Assembly: GCA_034509755.1 (NCBI GenBank)
Contig: JAVYJV010000048.1
Span: 1 to 64,000, forward strand
Direction: 5' to 3'
DNA: 64,000 nt
Origin: Anisodus tanguticus
Taxonomy: Eukaryota; Streptophyta; Magnoliopsida; Solanales; Solanaceae
In this document: positions 19,327-30,700 of the stretch, in pieces
Position numbering within the stretch: position 1 is the first letter of the stretch
Layout: each line of letters begins with the position of its first letter
Notes under the pieces: model-generated
What the model saw: the letters and a program-made list of their open reading frames with translations, nothing else
What the model was told of the DNA's origin: nothing
Database searches by the model: none
Position numbers and translations under genes: made by a program

Positions 19327-20857
19327 ATGCTTCAAATGGAAGTAGACTACAGTTCTTCTGTAGATGAAAAAGTACCTGAGTGTGAAAAATTAGCAAAGGT
19401 ATTTTTCAAATTTGATCTTTATTTTTTCATTTTTAAAATTTAAATTTTTTTTTCTAGGAAGGAAAATTAAATGATGCTCTAGAAATTTTATTATCTCTAG
19501 AAAAGCAGACAAGAACTGTAAGTTTTTTTTTTTGATAATTTAGAGTTATTATTTAATTTGATTTGAAATTACAGGGTGGTGATACTCATTCACTTTCTAA
19601 AGTTCTTGTTACTATTGCTAAATTATGTTTTGAGAAAAAAGATTTTAAATTACTTTCTGAAAATATTATCTTATTATCTAAAAGAAGAAGTCAAATTAAA
19701 CAAGCAATAACAAAGATGATCCAAGAATGTTGTACCTATGTAGATTCAATTGATGATAAGCAAACAAAACTAGATTTTATTGAAACTTTAAGAAATGTGA
19801 CAGCTGGAAAGGTATTTTTATTATTTACTTGATGTCAATTGATTTTTTACTAATTTTATTAAATTATCTTTAGATCTATGTTGAAGTAGAACGTGCTCGT
19901 TTAACATACAAACTTTCTTGTTTAAAAGAAGCAGATGGTAATATTATTGAAGCCGCTAATTTTCTTCAAGAATTACAAGTTGAAACTTTTGGTACAATGG
20001 ATCGTAGAGAAAAAATAGAATTACTTTTAGAACAAATTCGTTTAGGTTTAGCTAAAAAAGATTATATAAGAACACAAATTGTTGCTAAAAAAATTCAGAT
20101 AAAATTTTTTGAAGATGAAGCTCAACAAGATTTGAAATTAAGATTTTATAACTTAATGATTGAATTAGATAAGATAGAAAAAAATTATTTAAATGCTTGC
20201 AAACACTACAGAGCTGTATATGATACTCCTTCAATACAAAGTGATCCAGCAAAAAAATTCGAAGTTATGAAAAACATTATTTTATTTATTATTCTTGCAC
20301 CTTATAATAATGAGCAATCAGATTTAATTAACAGAATTGCTTTAGAAAAATTTTTAGAAGAAATACCTAGTTACAATGAGTTATTAAAATTATTCAATAC
20401 TGCAGAATTGATAAACTGGAGTGTTTTAGAAGGACGTAATCAACAAATTTTAAGAGTTGGTACACCAGAATGTCCTGCAACTTCTGTTTTTGATAATTCT
20501 GAAAAAGGTAATGAAAGATGGAATGATTTAAAAAATAGAGTCGTAGAACATAATATTCGTATTATGGCAAAATATTACAAAAGATTAACTGTAAAAAGAA
20601 TGGCTGAATTATTAGGTTTATCTATTGATGAAACTGAGGAAATGTTAACTAATTTAGTTGTTAATAAAACTATTTGGGCTAAAGTGAATCGTTTAGAAGG
20701 TGTTGTGAATTTCAAAGCAACCAAACCAGCTAATGAAGTATTGAATGACTGGTCACACAATATAAATACATTAATGAATAATGTTTGTAAAATAAATCAT
20801 TTAATTAACAAAGAACAAATGATTCATCAACACTTGCATAAAACAAGCTTAGTGTAA
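19327..20857 (+). CDS. PSMD12: 26S proteasome non-ATPase regulatory subunit 12 (Rpn5), 450 aa
   Basis: Lid subunit of the 19S proteasome cap, needed for assembly and for deubiquitination-coupled degradation. Four exons: 19327-19398, 19458-19517, 19575-19811 and 19874-20857, all phase 0 with gt/ag borders. The protein starts MLQMEVDYSSSVDEKV. A TPR-like helical solenoid follows (for example LNDALEILLSLEKQTR and the segment with KHYRAVYDTPSIQSDPAKKFE), then a C-terminal PCI/winged-helix domain (HNIRIMAKYYKRLTVKRMAELLGLSIDETEEMLTNLVVN) and a closing helix. The length matches the human protein (456). It is the best-conserved gene of the left half of the window. Confidence 0.95.
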
Positions 20858-21705
20858 ATTGATTTAAAGTTTATATTAAAATTAGCTTTTTAAATTTTAA
20901 CGTTTATTTTTTGTTGATTAAAATTCAATGCAACTTTTTTCTAATATTAACAACTGTTTTTTTAATTTTTTTTTAACTTAGTTAGCCTAATTTGATTTCA
21001 CAACTGGTTAAAATATTTTTTATGGAAAACGACATTTAATTGTAAGAAAACCAATTAAACAGTCATCAAATAATAAATGATAAATTATTTTTTTTTTAAT
21101 TTTTTAAAGTTTTCTTAAATTTTATTTAAAAAATACATCATTTTCAAGTTTCTATATTTATAATAACTGTAATTTTTTATTTTAAACCTGTTTTTTTTTA
21201 AAAAAAGCATCTTCTTTAACTGACCTTTATAAATAGTTCTAAAGTAAAGATAAAGTTTAACACGAAACAAGAAAAAAATTCAACTTGTATGCTCAATAAG
21301 CTTAATGAAAAAAATGGATGCTTCTACTGACCAAGTTTAATAATAATTTTTGACTCATCATTTTCTCAAGTTCAAAGTTAAATTTAGTATGGTTACTTTA
21401 AATCAAGTTTAAACTACAAATACTTTTTTTGTTAAATTGAAATAAATTTCAATTCTCATCAATTATGAAATGAATCAAAAATGTTTTTTTTTGATGCAAT
21501 AACAGAATTTTTTATTACTTTATTGTAGTGTTACTCAACGTACTGTTGTCTTTTAAGAATTTTTTTTTAAAATCAAATGAATTAATTTTTTTTGTTAAGT
21601 TTTTTTTTATTTTCATCAATAGTTTTCCATTGTTTGAAAATTTAATTTTTGATCGAAATTGTACAAATAGTTTAAAATCTTATTTTTTGTTATAAAGTTA
21701 TCAAA
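20858..21705. other. Intergenic between PSMD12 and TMEM135-like gene 1
   Basis: AT-rich DNA with long T runs; no gene, RNA or repeat recognised. Confidence 0.5.
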
Positions 21706-23496
21706 ATGACTGTACTTAGTAAAATATTAATGAAAGATTATGCTCTTCCATATAATTGTTATGAGCTTGGACATACTTGGACACCGTTTTGTACAGAAGC
21801 TTCCATCACAATTGCAAATACTGTTTTGAAAGAATCTTTAAAAATGTATAGTTTACTTTATTTTTTAACACAATTCGTTTTGGTTAGAAAATTTGAGCGA
21901 CAAAATTTTTATACGACATTTAAATCGATTATTAGATCAACAAGTTTTTTAAGTTTCAATGCTTTATTTACTTTAAGCTTATTTTGTTTTTCTCGTCGTT
22001 TAGCTGGTAAATTTTATTTACCTTTAATTAGTCATTTACCTGCAGCTTTAAGCTCATTTGCTGCTTTGAAAATTGAAAGAGAAAATAGAAGATCAGCTTT
22101 AGCATTTTATTGTGCTAATATTGCAATGGAAACAATTATATTTGGTAATTTAAATATTATTGATAATAAAAATAAATTAATCAAAATGAAAAAAAATGAT
22201 TTCGTACCCATTGTTACTGAAGCTTTAAATAATAATTTCACAATTAAAATTTTGACAAAATCATTTTGTATTAATCAAAACAATGCAATTAAACTATTTA
22301 TGAGTATTTTTGGTGTGACATCTTTAATCTATTTAGAAGAAAAAAAAAAGACAACTTTTTTAAATGAACATTCAAATACAGAAAATGTTTTGAAGAAACA
22401 AAACACTGACTTAGTTATATTAGCTATTAATTTCTTATTAGGAGAAAAAATGAAAAAAACAAATGATAAAGAAAAGATTTTATTAGTTGATGAAAAAAAA
22501 GAACTAATCACAGAGAAAAATTTTCTTTACCATAAAATTAAATATTATTTTTCAAATATTTTCTCTTTTAAACATGAAACTTCTAATTCATGTTTAACAA
22601 ATTACGAATATAAAAATTGTGTAAAAAACTTCTTAGTTTATTTTTCAAGAGGTTTTTTAATTGGATGGTTAAGTAGCTCAATCTTACTTACTGGGTTGAA
22701 ATTAAAGAATAATAAATTAAAATTAAATGAATCTTTATTTTCTGCTTTTAAAGACAAAGAAAATTTAAAGTTTAGTTTGTTCTTAGCTAATTTCAACGGA
22801 TTTTTTAAATTAATTAATTGTTTTTTAAATAAAGTTGATAAGAAAAAATCTAATTGGCATTCAATTATTTCTTCAGTATCAAGTTTTCTTATACCAAAAA
22901 TATTATTTGGTCAATCAATTGGAAATTTAAATTTAAATCTAAGTCAGTATGTTTTTTGGAAAGCTATTGAAAATTGGTTTTGGTTTTATGCAAATAAATA
23001 TAAATTAAAAAAAAAGTTATTAGAAAAAAATTTCTCAAAATTGTTGCATGATGAACTTATTATTGAAAATAAGAATATAAATAAAAACAAAAACCTGAAT
23101 GATCAATTAGGTGAAGTACCTTGTAAAATTAATAAGTTAACAGTGAATGATTCAATACAATTGAAAAAATTGGTAGATGATTTAACTAAAGTTGAAATTA
23201 GAAAAAGATTTAGCATTTTTAATTTTGTTAGTGCTGATAATTTAGTTTCTTTAGTTTATGCTTTATCTGTATCACAATTATTTTATGTCGCTGTTATGCA
23301 ACCTCAAAAGTTAAGAGGTTCTTACATGAAATTTTTAGACAGATGTACTTCAAATAGATTACATTTATTGAATCGTAGCATTATTGACTTTTTCGGTGTT
23401 CAATCATCAGCTGGCTTTAAACTTTATACACCTGATCTAGATTATAAATATACATCAAAAAAATTTCAAGAATCAGTTCAAAATTGGATGATTTAA
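21706..23496 (+). CDS. TMEM135: TMEM135-like peroxisomal/mitochondrial membrane protein, copy 1, 596 aa
   Basis: TMEM135 is a multi-pass protein related to the Tim17/22/23 and PMP24 group, implicated in peroxisomal and mitochondrial dynamics and lipid handling. A single uninterrupted frame begins MTVLSKILMKDY and has the N-terminal Cys-rich signature YNCYELGHTWTPFC (about 16-29). Conserved segments follow: LSFNALFTLSLFCFSRRLAGKFY, IERENRRSALAFYCAN, and near the end QPQKLRGSYMKFL and RLHLLNRSIIDFFG. Several hydrophobic helices are spread between. Lys/Asn-rich insertions at about 215-300 and 430-490 make it longer than the human protein (458). It is followed 2.3 kb downstream by a paralogue that has introns; this copy has none. 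The conserved cores differ substantially, so the duplication is not recent. Confidence 0.9.
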   Translation: MTVLSKILMKDYALPYNCYELGHTWTPFCTEASITIANTVLKESLKMYSLLYFLTQFVLVRKFERQNFYTTFKSIIRSTSFLSFNALFTLSLFCFSRRLAGKFYLPLISHLPAALSSFAALKIERENRRSALAFYCANIAMETIIFGNLNIIDNKNKLIKMKKNDFVPIVTEALNNNFTIKILTKSFCINQNNAIKLFMSIFGVTSLIYLEEKKKTTFLNEHSNTENVLKKQNTDLVILAINFLLGEKMKKTNDKEKILLVDEKKELITEKNFLYHKIKYYFSNIFSFKHETSNSCLTNYEYKNCVKNFLVYFSRGFLIGWLSSSILLTGLKLKNNKLKLNESLFSAFKDKENLKFSLFLANFNGFFKLINCFLNKVDKKKSNWHSIISSVSSFLIPKILFGQSIGNLNLNLSQYVFWKAIENWFWFYANKYKLKKKLLEKNFSKLLHDELIIENKNINKNKNLNDQLGEVPCKINKLTVNDSIQLKKLVDDLTKVEIRKRFSIFNFVSADNLVSLVYALSVSQLFYVAVMQPQKLRGSYMKFLDRCTSNRLHLLNRSIIDFFGVQSSAGFKLYTPDLDYKYTSKKFQESVQNWMI

Positions 23497-25811
23497 TTGA
23501 ATTTTTAAATAATTTTTGCTTTTTTTAAACAAAAGGTTTAATTTTTACCCACCAAATCATTTCTAAGTCCTAATTTAATTGAAACTTTTTTTTTTTAAAT
23601 AAACAAAATTTAAATTAAATATTAAGCTTAAATTATTTAATTCCAAAAAGAAACCTTCAAAATACCTTTTAAACTACTTTGAAAGGTGCTCTCTTAATTA
23701 ATTCAAAAATTTATTTTTTGGTTTATGCTTTTAAAAAATTTTTATCTTCTTTCCTTAAAAAAGAATATTTCAAAAAATCATAATGACTTGAAAAACCGCT
23801 ATTTTGTTTTTGATTATAAAAACTAGATAGCATGTTTTTTTTTCAAAAATTTTTCGTCAGATTTTTTTTAATTAGCTTTTTTCAGGTACTACTCAGTATT
23901 CAATGATTAAATTAGTTTCATTTTTATAATTTATTCATAACTTAATCAAGAACTATTCTTTCCATTAGTTTCAACCATAATTAAAATTAAACCTTATTTT
24001 CTTAATTTAGTTAAAATAATTTAAATGATACGTTTTCAAATAAACTTTTTTGGAAATTTTCAAAGAAATTATTTCAACAAATGAAAATTTTTAAATAAAC
24101 TTATTTTTATCACGAATTTTAAGTTTTCTATTTTAATCTAATTGACAATTATTTAAAAAATGATACTGATTTAAATGAAAAGTTTTTTCAATAACATTAA
24201 GTCAAAAAAGTATTTTTAAATCAAAAAAAGTTTTATTAAAAGCATCTTTTTTTACTTATAATTCAAAATTTTTAATCATCTATATGCAAAAGATTAAATC
24301 ACGTTATAACAATTCTTAAAAGTTAACAAAATAAATTTTTAATAATTTTTTTACCTTTTTAGATTAAGGAAGCAGTTGATAAAATGGTATTTTTTTTCAA
24401 ATAAAAAATCTTTATTACAATGATAAGGAAAAGTTCAGAATCTAATTATTAATTTTACCAATTTTAAGAATAATAAAAAACCAGTTCTATTAAAAAAAAA
24501 CGTTAAGGGGAATTTTTGTTAGTTAGTTATGAAATTATAGATGCAAGTAATGATTTAGAAAGTTTTAATTAAGATCGTAAATGTTTTGAATAATTTTGAA
24601 AAAAACTGACAAAAAAGTAGTTCAGCTTATTTATTTTAAAAAATCATTTAAATTTATTGTTATTAACATACTTTTTTTTCACCCAAACATAATCAATCAA
24701 CAATTAACTGCGAATATATTTTTTTAATATTTAAAAATTTTATTTAACAAACAATAATTCTCAAATGAACTTAATTTTTTTAAGTCTAAATTATTTTTTG
24801 CAACCTTCTTTAAAACCACATATTTATTAAGAGAAATTTTATTAAAATAAAATTCTTAATAAAACATCATTTAGTTTTCAAAATAAAAATACGTTATTAT
24901 TGCAAACAAGTAAAAAAGTATTAAATCAAGTCAATAATCTTTTAAACTTAAAACTTTAACTTGTATAACTTTTTAGAAAAGTTTAAAGTTTTTTATTTTA
25001 ATAATAAGAAAAAAATTTAGAAAAAAAAATTTAGAAAAAAAATTTAGAAAAAAAATTTAGAAAAAAAATTTAGAAAAAAAATTTAGAAAAAATTTAGATA
25101 AGAAAATTGAAGAAGCTAAAAATTTATATATTTCTTTTAGTTCGAAAATATTTTGTCAATACGATTTTTAAATCCGAACTAAAATTAAAAATTATTTTTT
25201 AAGTGTTTTAAATACTTGTGTAAAGGAAATTTTTTGTTTTTTAAAGAAAAAATTTTTTTAAGTTTATTGTTTAACTGTAGTTTTTGGAAATAATCTGAAT
25301 CAAAAAACTTTAATAAACTGATTTTTAATTAAAAGAGGAAAAAGTGAGAGTTCATGATACTTTTTGTTAAAATATTATTGACCTTCAAGCTGCTTTTCAT
25401 TACAGTTTCAAACAAGTTTTTGGCTTTGATAAATAACGCTAATATTTTCACTTTTCATTAACAATTTTAGTTTATTTAAACTTGTTTTTGATAAAATGCA
25501 AAGCTTAAATCCTTACTTTTTTTGTAAAACTGTTTAAAGTTTGTATTTTAATTTTTAGTTTATTAATTGTTGGTTTTTAAAAAAGAGTTTTTTGTTCTGT
25601 AATTAAGTTAAAATTTTAACTCTTTAATTTTTCAAAGAGTTTTCAATAAATTTAAATATTAATGAAAGTATCAAATAAATATTTATAAAAAAGTATCAAA
25701 CTAAAAAATGAACCCGGATTTTGATATAAAAAGTTAAATTTTTCTGTAAAATTTGTTTCAAAAAATCTATTTTTTCTTATTTTTCTTTGTTGTTATTCAA
25801 AAAAAATCAAA
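23497..25811. other. Intergenic between the two TMEM135-like genes
   Basis: 2.3 kb of AT-rich DNA without a gene. The only structure seen is the short A-rich tandem repeat at 25009-25097. Confidence 0.5.
25009..25097. repeat. Tandem repeat of (A)8TTTAG, about 7 copies
   Basis: Seven consecutive units of 11-14 bp, consensus aaaaaaaatttag; the four central units are exactly 13 bp. It is a minisatellite-like low-complexity array with no link to a gene. Confidence 0.85.
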
Positions 25812-27701
25812 ATGTCTGTGTTATCTAAATTAAAAGAAACAATTTTAATGCCAGATTGGTCTTTTAAATATAATTGTTATGAAGTTGGGCACACTTGGGA
25901 TCCAAGTTGTACTTATTCAAATATTGATATAACATGGATTGTTTTTCAAGAAGCATTGCAAATGTATGGTAGTCTTTCAGTTGCTCAATTCTTTTTACAA
26001 TTGTTTTTAGCTCATCAAAGAAAAAGGAAAGAATCTTCTAAATTAAAAGCAATTGAGTCAACATCAAAAAGTTTTGAAAATCATGATGAAAGTTTAGAAG
26101 AAAAAAAAGAATTAATAAATAAAAACTTAAAAGAAAATAACGATAAAGAAAAAATTATTGTTAAATCAACAAGTAATTTACCTAAACCAAGTAAATCAAT
26201 AAATCAATTAAATGATTATGAACTTGTAAAAAAAATCTTTGTGAGCTCTGTTAAATCATGGCTTCGAAGTTCTATTTTTTTAGGTTTTAATGCATTTGCA
26301 ATGTTTAGTTTGTTTTGTTATTTAAGAAATCTGACAGGAACATTTTATTACAGTTTAGTAAGTGTTATACCAGCTACTGTTGGTTGTTTAATGGCTATAC
26401 ATATTGAAAAACCAAATAGAAGAAATGCATTAGCCGTATATGTAGCAAACGTAGCTAGTGAGGTATATAGTGTTTCTTTCTTTTTTAATTATCATATTAA
26501 TTGTTTTTAAAATTTTTAAGGTTTTATTTAAAATGGGTCAAACAAGAAATTTATATGTTGGTTTTGGTGATACTGGTACGGCTATTGTATTTGCTGGATC
26601 TTTAGCTGCTTTACTTTATCGTGTCAGAGTTAAAGGTTTCGGAAAAGATCCTGTTTCAATTGTTCTAAAATTACTTTTAGGAAATGCTGAAAAGCCAAAA
26701 GTCAATCGTTTTTCTAGTAGACAAATTGATCAATTAAATAATTTAAAATCTTTACCAAAAATAAAAAACGCAGTACCAGACCAAGTAAAAAATGATTTTA
26801 ATAATAACCTATTAAAAGATAAAAATAATAATTTTTCAAATGAAATTACTGTTTCAAAAAAAAGGTCTAAAATAGCTGTAATTAATTGGTGGCAAGAATT
26901 ATTTGAACCAATAGATTTTGATTTAAAACATCCTTTATGTAATCATGATGAACGTAATTGTTTTCTTTATGCTTTTAAATCAACCATATTACCTATCATA
27001 GGTGGTTATGTTGGTCAATGCTTATTTTCGATTGCAATGAAACCTAGACGATTTTTAATGAACCCTGCTGAAACAATCAAATTTCAATTTACAAATAAAA
27101 CAAATTTAAGTTCAGCAATATTTCTTGGATTATTTACTGGTGGTTTTAAAAGTATTTTATGTTCTTTAAGATGGATTACTGGTAAATCAGATGATTGGCA
27201 TGTTGCTACTGCTGCTTTTTTAGCTGGATTATCTAATGTCTATGCACCTAATACAACTCTTGCTACTTATGTTTTATGGAAAAGTATTGAATGCTTTTAT
27301 GTTGACTTATACAAAAAAGGTATTTAATATTTTTCATCAAAAATATTTATAAAAATTTTAATACTGATTAATCATTAATAAATCAAAACTAATTTTTTTT
27401 TTTCATGTAAATAGGATTTGTTCCTAGTTCAAAATACGTTGCTCCACTTTTATATGCTTTATCAGTGAATACTATTTTTTATGCTGGAATTTTAGAACCA
27501 TACAATGTACGTCCATCATACGCCAAATTTTTAGAAAGAATAACCAAAGGTCGCTTACACTTGATGAATAGAAGTTTATTAGCAGTTTTTGGTACAAATG
27601 CTTATGTAGGATATGAAGATTTTTGGCCTAATCTAGACATTAAAAAATGTTCAAATCCGTTTATGGAAACTGTAATGGTATGGAAACTTGCAGATAAATA
27701 A
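25812..27701 (+). CDS. TMEM135: TMEM135-like peroxisomal/mitochondrial membrane protein, copy 2, 578 aa
   Basis: Paralogue of the gene at 21706-23496. Three exons: 25812-26462, 26521-27319 and 27415-27701; introns of 58 and 95 nt. The first junction (VANVASE|VLFKMGQTRN) corresponds to the family's NLATETLFRMG region and the second falls within KKG|FVPSSKY. The protein has the Cys-rich start YNCYEVGHTWDPSC, an acidic/Lys-rich cytosolic-type insertion (about 80-135), GFNAFAMFSLFCYLRNLTGTFY, IEKPNRRNALAVYVAN, GGYVGQCLFSIAMKPRRF, HVATAAFLAGLSNVYAP and the C-terminal EPYNVRPSYAKFLERITKGRLHL. It is closer to the family consensus than copy 1 and probably retains the ancestral function. Confidence 0.92.
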
Positions 27702-30700
27702 AAATATTTACTAATAAGGTTAGTTTTTCAAATTCTTAAATATGTTAAATTTTAATATTTGATATTTATTTTAGGCATCAATTAAAAAGTTTTACTTTTT
27801 ATTTTGAATTTTAATTTAAAATCCTAGTTTACTTAAAAAAATTTTTTAAATTTTAGAAAAAAAATTTGAAAAAATCATAATTTTAAGTTTTATTCTAAAA
27901 AAAGAAATTAGCTTTGTAAATATTTTTTCAATTAAACTTTTTTTTGAAAACGATGTTTGCATTTAAAAAACAAAGATTTTGAATTTATTTACAATGAATT
28001 GTTTAAAGACATAAAAACCATCAATTCAGTTTATTTACATTATTAAAATATTTATTTACTGGTTTACAAATTTTTTTCTTAATTTTTAAGTTTATCAACT
28101 AATTAAATTTTTTAACTTATTATTTAAATGAGAAAGATTTAAATTAAAAAATATTCAAGTTTAGAAAAGTTGTAATTAATCGATTGAATAATTAATGAGA
28201 AAATATTAAAGTTTTATTTTATCAAGTTTTTTAAACAATTTCAAAAGAAAATCTTTTTTAATCTAAGACACTTTTATTATGAGTTTTATAGTCAAATTTA
28301 TCAAAAAAAAAAAACATAAAATTTTGATTTTTATTAACTATTAGTAAGATGAATAACTTATTTTTATTTGAACTTTTTATGATCAATTTGTCTTTATAAA
28401 TAACGATCTAGACTGAACAATTCGATTAAATATTTAAACAGTTTAAATTAAAATTCAAATTTGGGTGCGCGCATTTAAAAAAAAAATTTTAAGAATATAA
28501 AGATTCTGTTTTAAAATGATTCAAAATTTGTGTGAATAAGACAATAGAATAATTTAAAAAAAAAATCAAACATAAACAAACAAAGCTTATTTGACAATAA
28601 TTTCAATGACTAACAATAAATAATTTAAGAAATCTGTAACATCTCTATACTTATGTAAATAAAATAAAAAAAATTAAAACTCAAAAAAATTGAATAATAT
28701 TGAAAAAATTTAAAACTCAAAAAAATTTAGCGTATAATCACAAATTTATTTAATTGGTAGATATTGAAATTTCAAAAAAAATAAGTAATCACAAGACAAA
28801 ATGATTATATTTTTTAGTGGAAAAATAATTTTTAAGTTATAATAGCTTGATGAAATTCTAATGACTATGAAATATTTAAAAAGTTGAAAAAAATTCTTTA
28901 AAATTAACAATTCTTAAAACTTTTATTTCTCTTAAAGTTTTATCGTTTTCTGAAAACTTGATAATTTTCTGAAAACTTTTTTTATTTATCTTAAAATTTT
29001 TTGAAGTCTCTTAAAATAAATTTTTTAAATTAAGGTTAAATTTATAATTATTTTTTCCATGTATTTTAATTTAAATTAATAGTTTGTCGTAATTATCATT
29101 AAAATCTAAAAATTAATTTAAATTAATTATAGTCTTTTCCGTTAAATTTTTATTGAAGATAAATTAACTTGTTAACTTTATAAACATTTGATAATCACTG
29201 TAAACTTTTTCATTTTAAGTTTTATTAATTTTGAGAGAAATTTTTTTAACAAAATTTAATAATTTCAATTTGAATCTTTGTTAAAAAAATTTATAGAAAA
29301 AAGTTTAATAGTTTTTTTATTAAAAGGTGATTGCTTAATTTAAGTAAATTTTTAGAAGAAATAAAAACTTTATAAAATAATGTATTCAGAGTTAAAATAT
29401 TGTTTTAATTTTAGAAATTAAACTCTTCAATAATTTGACATACTTCTATAAAAAAAAAATTGCCTGAAACTACTTTTTTAAACATTTAAATATGAACTTG
29501 CAATTTGATAAGAAATGAAAATTTTATAAAATATTACAGAGAAGAAATTTTAGACTAAAAATAAAAAACGATCCTGATTTTAGCTTAATATATAATGAAA
29601 AATGATCATTACGATTACTTTGTCATATGAGTTTAATGCCTAAGAGATTTGTTTAATTTAAATAACTGAATATAAACATTTGCAACTATAATATGAAAAT
29701 AAATCTTATTTTTTTTTTACTTAACTATATCTTGAACACGTGCTTTTTGACAGAAATATTTTTTGACATTTTAACAAAAAGTCAACTAATTATATTAAAA
29801 ACTTTTTTCTTGTATTCTTTTGTTCTAAATTTTTTAAAGACATTTTTGCTAATTGGCTTGATAATTTTTGACTAAAAAATATAAAATTGGAAATTAATAT
29901 AAAAGTAAGAAAAAAAAGTATCAATCAGGTAAATTAATAAAATCATAATTAAACTTTAATTTGTAAAATAAAAGATTTTTTTTTCTAAAAATTTTGATGA
30001 ATTTTACAGAGATTTCAAAAACAGCTGAACAATGAAAAAAATATTAAATTGTTTTTTTTGACTCACATAAAAACAATTCTCTCTTAAAAAGTTTTTAATT
30101 TCATTTTTGTCTAGAACGTGACTTTTAAAATATTTTTTTTTACAGCTAAAGAATAATTAGTTAATTATAAATAAAATTTTCATTTAACTATTTTTTGTTT
30201 ATAAGTATGAAATCATTTCTAAAGTGATAAAAAAATGAATCAATCAATTAAACATGTACAAAAAAAAAAACATTGAATCAGCTGATTAAAATAAATTCAA
30301 ATACTTAAAATATTTAAATCTTTTTTTAAAGTAAAAAATAAATGAATATAAAACTCCAATTTTGATGTATTCAGGAGTTATTAAAATGACATTTTAAGCT
30401 TTACATTTTAATAAACATTTTTATTTCTAAAGTGTTTAGCGGAAATGGAATCAAAATAGCTTATTTATATAACTTCAGACATGGTTATTTTTTTACTTGT
30501 TTATTAAAGCTGCTAAGGTAAGTTTTTTAATTTTTGTCTTTTCTATATCTAATATTTGTATAATTTTTTTTTAAAATTTGTGGTCTTTTTTATTTATGTT
30601 TTTCTATTTTTAGTCAAAATTTAGGTTTATTTTATAAGTTTTTCTGCGTTTTGTCGATCAATTTCCGGTTTTTCTTCAATTTAATTAAATCCAAAACTTC

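Noticed and set aside
29693..29875. 60-codon hydrophobic frame in the gene desert
   Set aside because: Phe/Leu/Ile-rich as expected from T-rich DNA; no conserved motif.
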